Assembly: GCA_965200885.1 (NCBI GenBank)
Contig: OZ241737.1
Location: 1,488,001-1,552,000, forward strand
DNA: 64,000 bases
Reading direction: 5' to 3'
Source: MPNP01 sp026710155
GTDB taxonomy: Bacteria; Pseudomonadota; Alphaproteobacteria; Rhodobacterales; Rhodobacteraceae
Shown: one piece after another, positions 60,933 through 64,000 of the stretch
How the letters are laid out: each line of letters opens with the position of its first letter
Position numbering within the stretch: the stretch's first letter is position 1
Position numbers and translations under genes: made by a program
Notes under the pieces: generated by a model
Told to the model about the DNA's origin: nothing
Databases searched by the model: none
What the model saw: only the letters and a program-made list of their open reading frames with translations

Positions 60933-62627
60933 TTGGAACCGTACAGAACAAGGTGTGTCCTGACAATTGTGGTCCTTTGCTTTACGGCAATGATCACCCT
61001 TATCCTTCCGGTTTTCGTACGACAGTTTATTGATGGATTCGCCACAGCGGATCTGGCAAGAATAAATCAAATTGGGATCCTGGCATTTCTGGCAACTTTG
61101 CTGCTTGGTTTCGGAACATCAATCAGGTATGTCCTGGTTACCAGACTAGGTGAACAAGTTATTGCCGATATTCGCAAGGAGTTGTTTGCACACACCATCA
61201 GGATGAGTCAGAGTTTTTATGAAAACCTGATGACGGGTGAAATTCTATCCAGGATCAACACTGATACCACGCTTGTCCTCACGGTCATAAGCTCGTCAAT
61301 TTCGGTTGCTCTGCGAAATACGCTTTTGCTCTGCGGGGGATTGATTCTGATGTTGATAACAAGTTTCAAACTCACACTGCTGACAATTGTTCTTGTTCCT
61401 TTTGTCCTCCTTCCGATTTTGTTTCTGACCAGAAAGCTTAGAAACCTGACCAGGGAAAACCAGGATAGGATTGCAGAAGGATCAGGTAATGTTTCCGAGG
61501 CTTTGAATGCGACCAATACCATACAGGCAAACAATCACGAGGAATTAAGCATAAAGGCGTTTTTTGAGATCACGGATCGTTACATCGAATCGGCCAATCG
61601 AAGAATTTTTGTTCGAGGGCTCATGACGATGGTGATTATCTCCGTTTCCTTTACTGCAGTGGGATCGGTTATATACATTGGGACGAGGGATATGCTTAAT
61701 GGAGTCATTACTCCGGGAGAATTGACCCAGTTTGTCATTTATGCGGTTATGGTTGGTGGATCGGTTACAGTACTGTCCGAGGTTTGGGGGGAACTGGTGC
61801 GTGCTGCTGGTGCTACGGAGAGGCTGTTTGAAATCTTGGAAATCAGGGATTCTGTAGAAGATCCGCCTAATCCCTTATCGCTGTCCCAACCTGTTAAGGG
61901 CACTATTGAATTCAGGAATGTCAGTTTTCAATACCAAAACCGACCAGAGATATCAGTATTGGACAATGTTTCATTTACTGTCCAGCCCAAGGAGACAGTT
62001 GCGATAGTTGGCCCTTCTGGAGCTGGTAAAACCTCAACCTTCCAGCTGCTTCTCAGGTTTTTTGATCCGCAGCAAGGCACGATCCTTATTGAAGGGATCG
62101 ATATACGGGAGATAACCAAGAAGGATCTTCGAGATTGTTTGGCTTTGGTGCCTCAGGATCCAGTGGTTTTTTCTGGTACGGCAAGGGAAAACATGCGTTT
62201 TGGACGACCGGATGCAACTGATGAAGAAGTTGTACAAGCTGCAATTTCGGGCGCGGCGCATGATTTTCTCGACGAATTTCCCGGAGGTTATGATACCCTC
62301 CTTGGAGAAAGGGGCATGTTGCTTTCAGGAGGTCAAAAGCAAAGAATTGCTCTCTCCAGAGCCATATTGAGATCAACACCGATATTATTGCTTGATGAGG
62401 CAACCTCATCACTGGATTCAGTCAGTGAGTTTGCCGTGCAGGAAGCCTTGAACCATATGACGACTCAAACGACTACGATTGTCATTGCCCATAGACTGGC
62501 CACAGTCAAAAAGGCAGACCGAATTCTGGTATTCGACAAGGGAAGAATCGTTGCTGAGGGAACTCATGAACAATTGGTCACTGAAGGAGGTTTATATGCA
62601 AAATTGGCAACACTTCAGTTTAATTGA
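60933..62627 (+). CDS. ABC exporter, fused permease-ATPase
   Basis: The 564-residue product has six membrane segments (about 10-295) and a C-terminal ATPase with Walker A 'GPSGAGKTSTF' near 365, signature 'LSGGQKQRIALSRA' near 469 and Walker B 'ILLLDEATSSLDS' near 489. It resembles MsbA/lipid or multidrug half-exporters; the substrate is unknown. The usual start is not ATG: TTG 60933 begins 'MEPYRTR', but the same frame is open back to a stop at 60870-60872 and 'RLFYFLEPYR', starting from CTG 60912 or 60921, looks like the normal family beginning. No good ribosome site is seen. Confidence 0.88.
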   Translation: MEPYRTRCVLTIVVLCFTAMITLILPVFVRQFIDGFATADLARINQIGILAFLATLLLGFGTSIRYVLVTRLGEQVIADIRKELFAHTIRMSQSFYENLMTGEILSRINTDTTLVLTVISSSISVALRNTLLLCGGLILMLITSFKLTLLTIVLVPFVLLPILFLTRKLRNLTRENQDRIAEGSGNVSEALNATNTIQANNHEELSIKAFFEITDRYIESANRRIFVRGLMTMVIISVSFTAVGSVIYIGTRDMLNGVITPGELTQFVIYAVMVGGSVTVLSEVWGELVRAAGATERLFEILEIRDSVEDPPNPLSLSQPVKGTIEFRNVSFQYQNRPEISVLDNVSFTVQPKETVAIVGPSGAGKTSTFQLLLRFFDPQQGTILIEGIDIREITKKDLRDCLALVPQDPVVFSGTARENMRFGRPDATDEEVVQAAISGAAHDFLDEFPGGYDTLLGERGMLLSGGQKQRIALSRAILRSTPILLLDEATSSLDSVSEFAVQEALNHMTTQTTTIVIAHRLATVKKADRILVFDKGRIVAEGTHEQLVTEGGLYAKLATLQFN

Positions 62628-62746
62628 TCAGAAATCCCTGTTGAACATAAATTTGGTTTTTAACTATCTATGTGGTAAATATTAGAAATACTGGGAGCAC
62701 ATAATTTGAAATATCCGAAAGTTTCCGGACATTGATGGAGGTTGCC

Positions 62747-64000
62747 GTGTTTACCGATCTAGAAGGAAAAAAATCAATTGAAGAAGGCATGCCGTGGGAT
62801 TGTGTAGAAAATCCAATCACAATTTTTGATGCCCTTAGCACAGTTAAGAATGATTGTGGAGCCAAATCGGCAATTTCATTTCAAATTGAAGCTGATCCCA
62901 AGTCCCATGCTGAAACACTGACCTGGAATGATGTCTATCGTAGGGTTTGTCAGACGGCCAATTTCTTCAATTCCCTGGGGGTAGGCAGGGATGATGTGGT
63001 TGCTTTTTTGTTACCCAATTGCAATGAAACGGTTTTTACCCTTCTGGCAGGAATGATGGCTGGCAAGGTCAATCCGATCAACCCATTGCTGAGTGCTTCC
63101 CAAATTGCTGGAATATTGAATTCTTCCGATGCCAAGGTATTGGTTACCCTCAAATCATTCCCCAAGACAAATGTTGCCCAACTTGCCCATGAGGCGGCAG
63201 TTGAATGCCCTGGTATAAAGCATATAGTAGAAATTGATTTGGTTCGTTACCTCAAACCACCAAAAAAATGGATTGCCGGATTGATCAGGCCCAAAGTTAC
63301 CCGTCCCGGTGGAATTATGATTCATGATTTTTATGAGGGAATAGACAAGCAAAATGGCAATGGATTGGACTTTGAAGACAGTCACGAAGATCGAATTGCA
63401 GCCCTGTTTCATACCGGTGGAACCACTGGGTTACCAAAATTGGCCCAACACAAGCAATCTGGAATGATCTATAATGGATGGTGTGGCAAGTTGATCGGAA
63501 TAACACCAGATGAAGTCATCATTTGTCCATTACCCTTGTTTCATGTTTTTGCTGCCTATCCGATCCTTATGTCCGGTATAAGAACTGGTGCCCATATAGT
63601 CTTTCCAACACCTGCGGGATATCGGGGTGACAAGGTATTTGACCTTTTCTGGGACCTAGTGGAAAGATGGCGGGTTTCTTTCATGATTACAGTTCCCACG
63701 GCTTTGTCGGTTCTGATGCAAAGACCAATCACGGCAGACATTTCATCCCTACGGTCTGCAATCTGTGGTTCGGCACCATTGCCCACTGAACTATTCAACA
63801 AGTTCGAGAAAACCACCGGAGTAAACATTATGGAGGGTTATGGTCTGACTGAAACCACATGCATCGTTTCTGTCAATCCACCTGACGGCGTCAAGAAAAT
63901 AGGATCAGTGGGATTGCCCTTTCCCTATACAGATGTTCGAATTCTGGATTGTGAAGGTCAGGGTCATATCATAAAGGAATGTGATACCGATGAAATTGGT
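62747..64000 (+). CDS. Acyl-CoA ligase (AMP-forming), cut by the window edge
   Basis: The frame from GTG 62747 is open to the window end (418 codons). GGAGG (62737-62741) five bases upstream supports the GTG; ATG 62735 in the same frame overlaps that site and is less likely. The product has 'LFHTGGTTGLPKLAQH' near residue 222, an adenylation P-loop in which the usual Lys-Gly after the Pro is partly changed, 'PLPLFHVFAAYP' near 262 and 'MEGYGLTETTCIVSVNPP' near 362. It is a long- or medium-chain acyl-CoA synthetase-like enzyme; the C-terminal domain with the catalytic Lys is outside the window. Confidence 0.88.
   Translation, partial: MFTDLEGKKSIEEGMPWDCVENPITIFDALSTVKNDCGAKSAISFQIEADPKSHAETLTWNDVYRRVCQTANFFNSLGVGRDDVVAFLLPNCNETVFTLLAGMMAGKVNPINPLLSASQIAGILNSSDAKVLVTLKSFPKTNVAQLAHEAAVECPGIKHIVEIDLVRYLKPPKKWIAGLIRPKVTRPGGIMIHDFYEGIDKQNGNGLDFEDSHEDRIAALFHTGGTTGLPKLAQHKQSGMIYNGWCGKLIGITPDEVIICPLPLFHVFAAYPILMSGIRTGAHIVFPTPAGYRGDKVFDLFWDLVERWRVSFMITVPTALSVLMQRPITADISSLRSAICGSAPLPTELFNKFEKTTGVNIMEGYGLTETTCIVSVNPPDGVKKIGSVGLPFPYTDVRILDCEGQGHIIKECDTDEIG

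Noticed and set aside
1..64000. CRISPR arrays, prophage modules or rRNA genes
   Set aside because: I saw no regularly spaced direct repeats, no phage structural or integrase genes and no rRNA sequence anywhere in the window.

Overview
The window reads as a chromosomal segment of an AT-rich member of the Alphaproteobacteria. The reasons are the complete division and cell wall cluster in alphaproteobacterial order (mraZ to ftsZ), the hom-glpX-recJ run, the pair of an AI-2E type permease with an HdaA/PPK gene followed by ppx, the short alphaproteobacterial form of prolyl-tRNA synthetase next to lolCD, and an FtsZ tail ending in a VPAFIRRQ-type peptide. I cannot name the genus from sequence alone.

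Layout. Bases 1-360 hold remains of a hicAB-like toxin-antitoxin pair. Bases 833-19391 are one long plus-strand division and cell wall cluster (mraZ, rsmH, ftsL, ftsI, murE, murF, mraY, murD, ftsW, murG, murC, murB, ddl, ftsQ, ftsA, ftsZ) with many overlapping or abutting genes and a separate strong promoter in front of ftsZ. Bases 19392-21159 are an accessory patch: a coding relic, a GC-rich secreted-protein gene put out of frame by a run of ten C, and a 161-bp inverted-repeat element. Bases 21160-28391 are minus-strand housekeeping genes (a YbdK-type ligase, tRNA-Glu, a RecJ homologue that has lost most catalytic residues, glpX, hom, a small lipoprotein, glyA). After nadK comes a second accessory patch (29400-31290) with a second GC-rich secreted-protein gene, a Calx-beta protein whose signal peptide is also crossed by a C run (nine C, in frame), and a frameshifted gene.

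Bases 31290-38187 carry a permease, a single-frame fusion of a DnaA-inactivator-like HdaA domain to polyphosphate kinase 1, ppx and proS. A cysteine-rich secreted protein with its own promoter and terminator sits between proS and lolCD. Bases 41603-48492 are minus-strand: a membrane protein with a degenerate M48-like region, an acyl-CoA ligase, a two-domain FadJ/FadB-type protein, a thiolase and a glutathione S-transferase, which together form a fatty-acid beta-oxidation set.

Bases 48500-53300 are a graveyard of small accessory genes: a DUF5615 PIN-like gene, a nested inverted-repeat element, a broken DUF2806 gene, a coiled-coil gene with an in-frame stop, a stand-alone promoter-terminator unit that may be a small RNA or short peptide gene, a RelB/RelE-type pair with a stop in the toxin, and a GC-rich 533-bp inverted-repeat element. 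The right end is conserved again: a metal permease with a Fur-like box, two thioesterases, a MATE exporter, pyrD, an L-lactate dehydrogenase type flavoenzyme, a Rieske oxygenase, tRNA-Gly, an ABC exporter and an acyl-CoA ligase cut by the window edge.

The most unusual points are the two secreted-protein genes that share a 5' leader and a C-run inside the signal peptide (candidate phase-variable loci, one in the OFF register and one in the ON register), the HdaA-PPK1 fusion, the RecJ homologue without its metal ligands, and a class 2 PyrD with cysteine at the catalytic serine position. All calls were made by reading the sequence; no database search was run.
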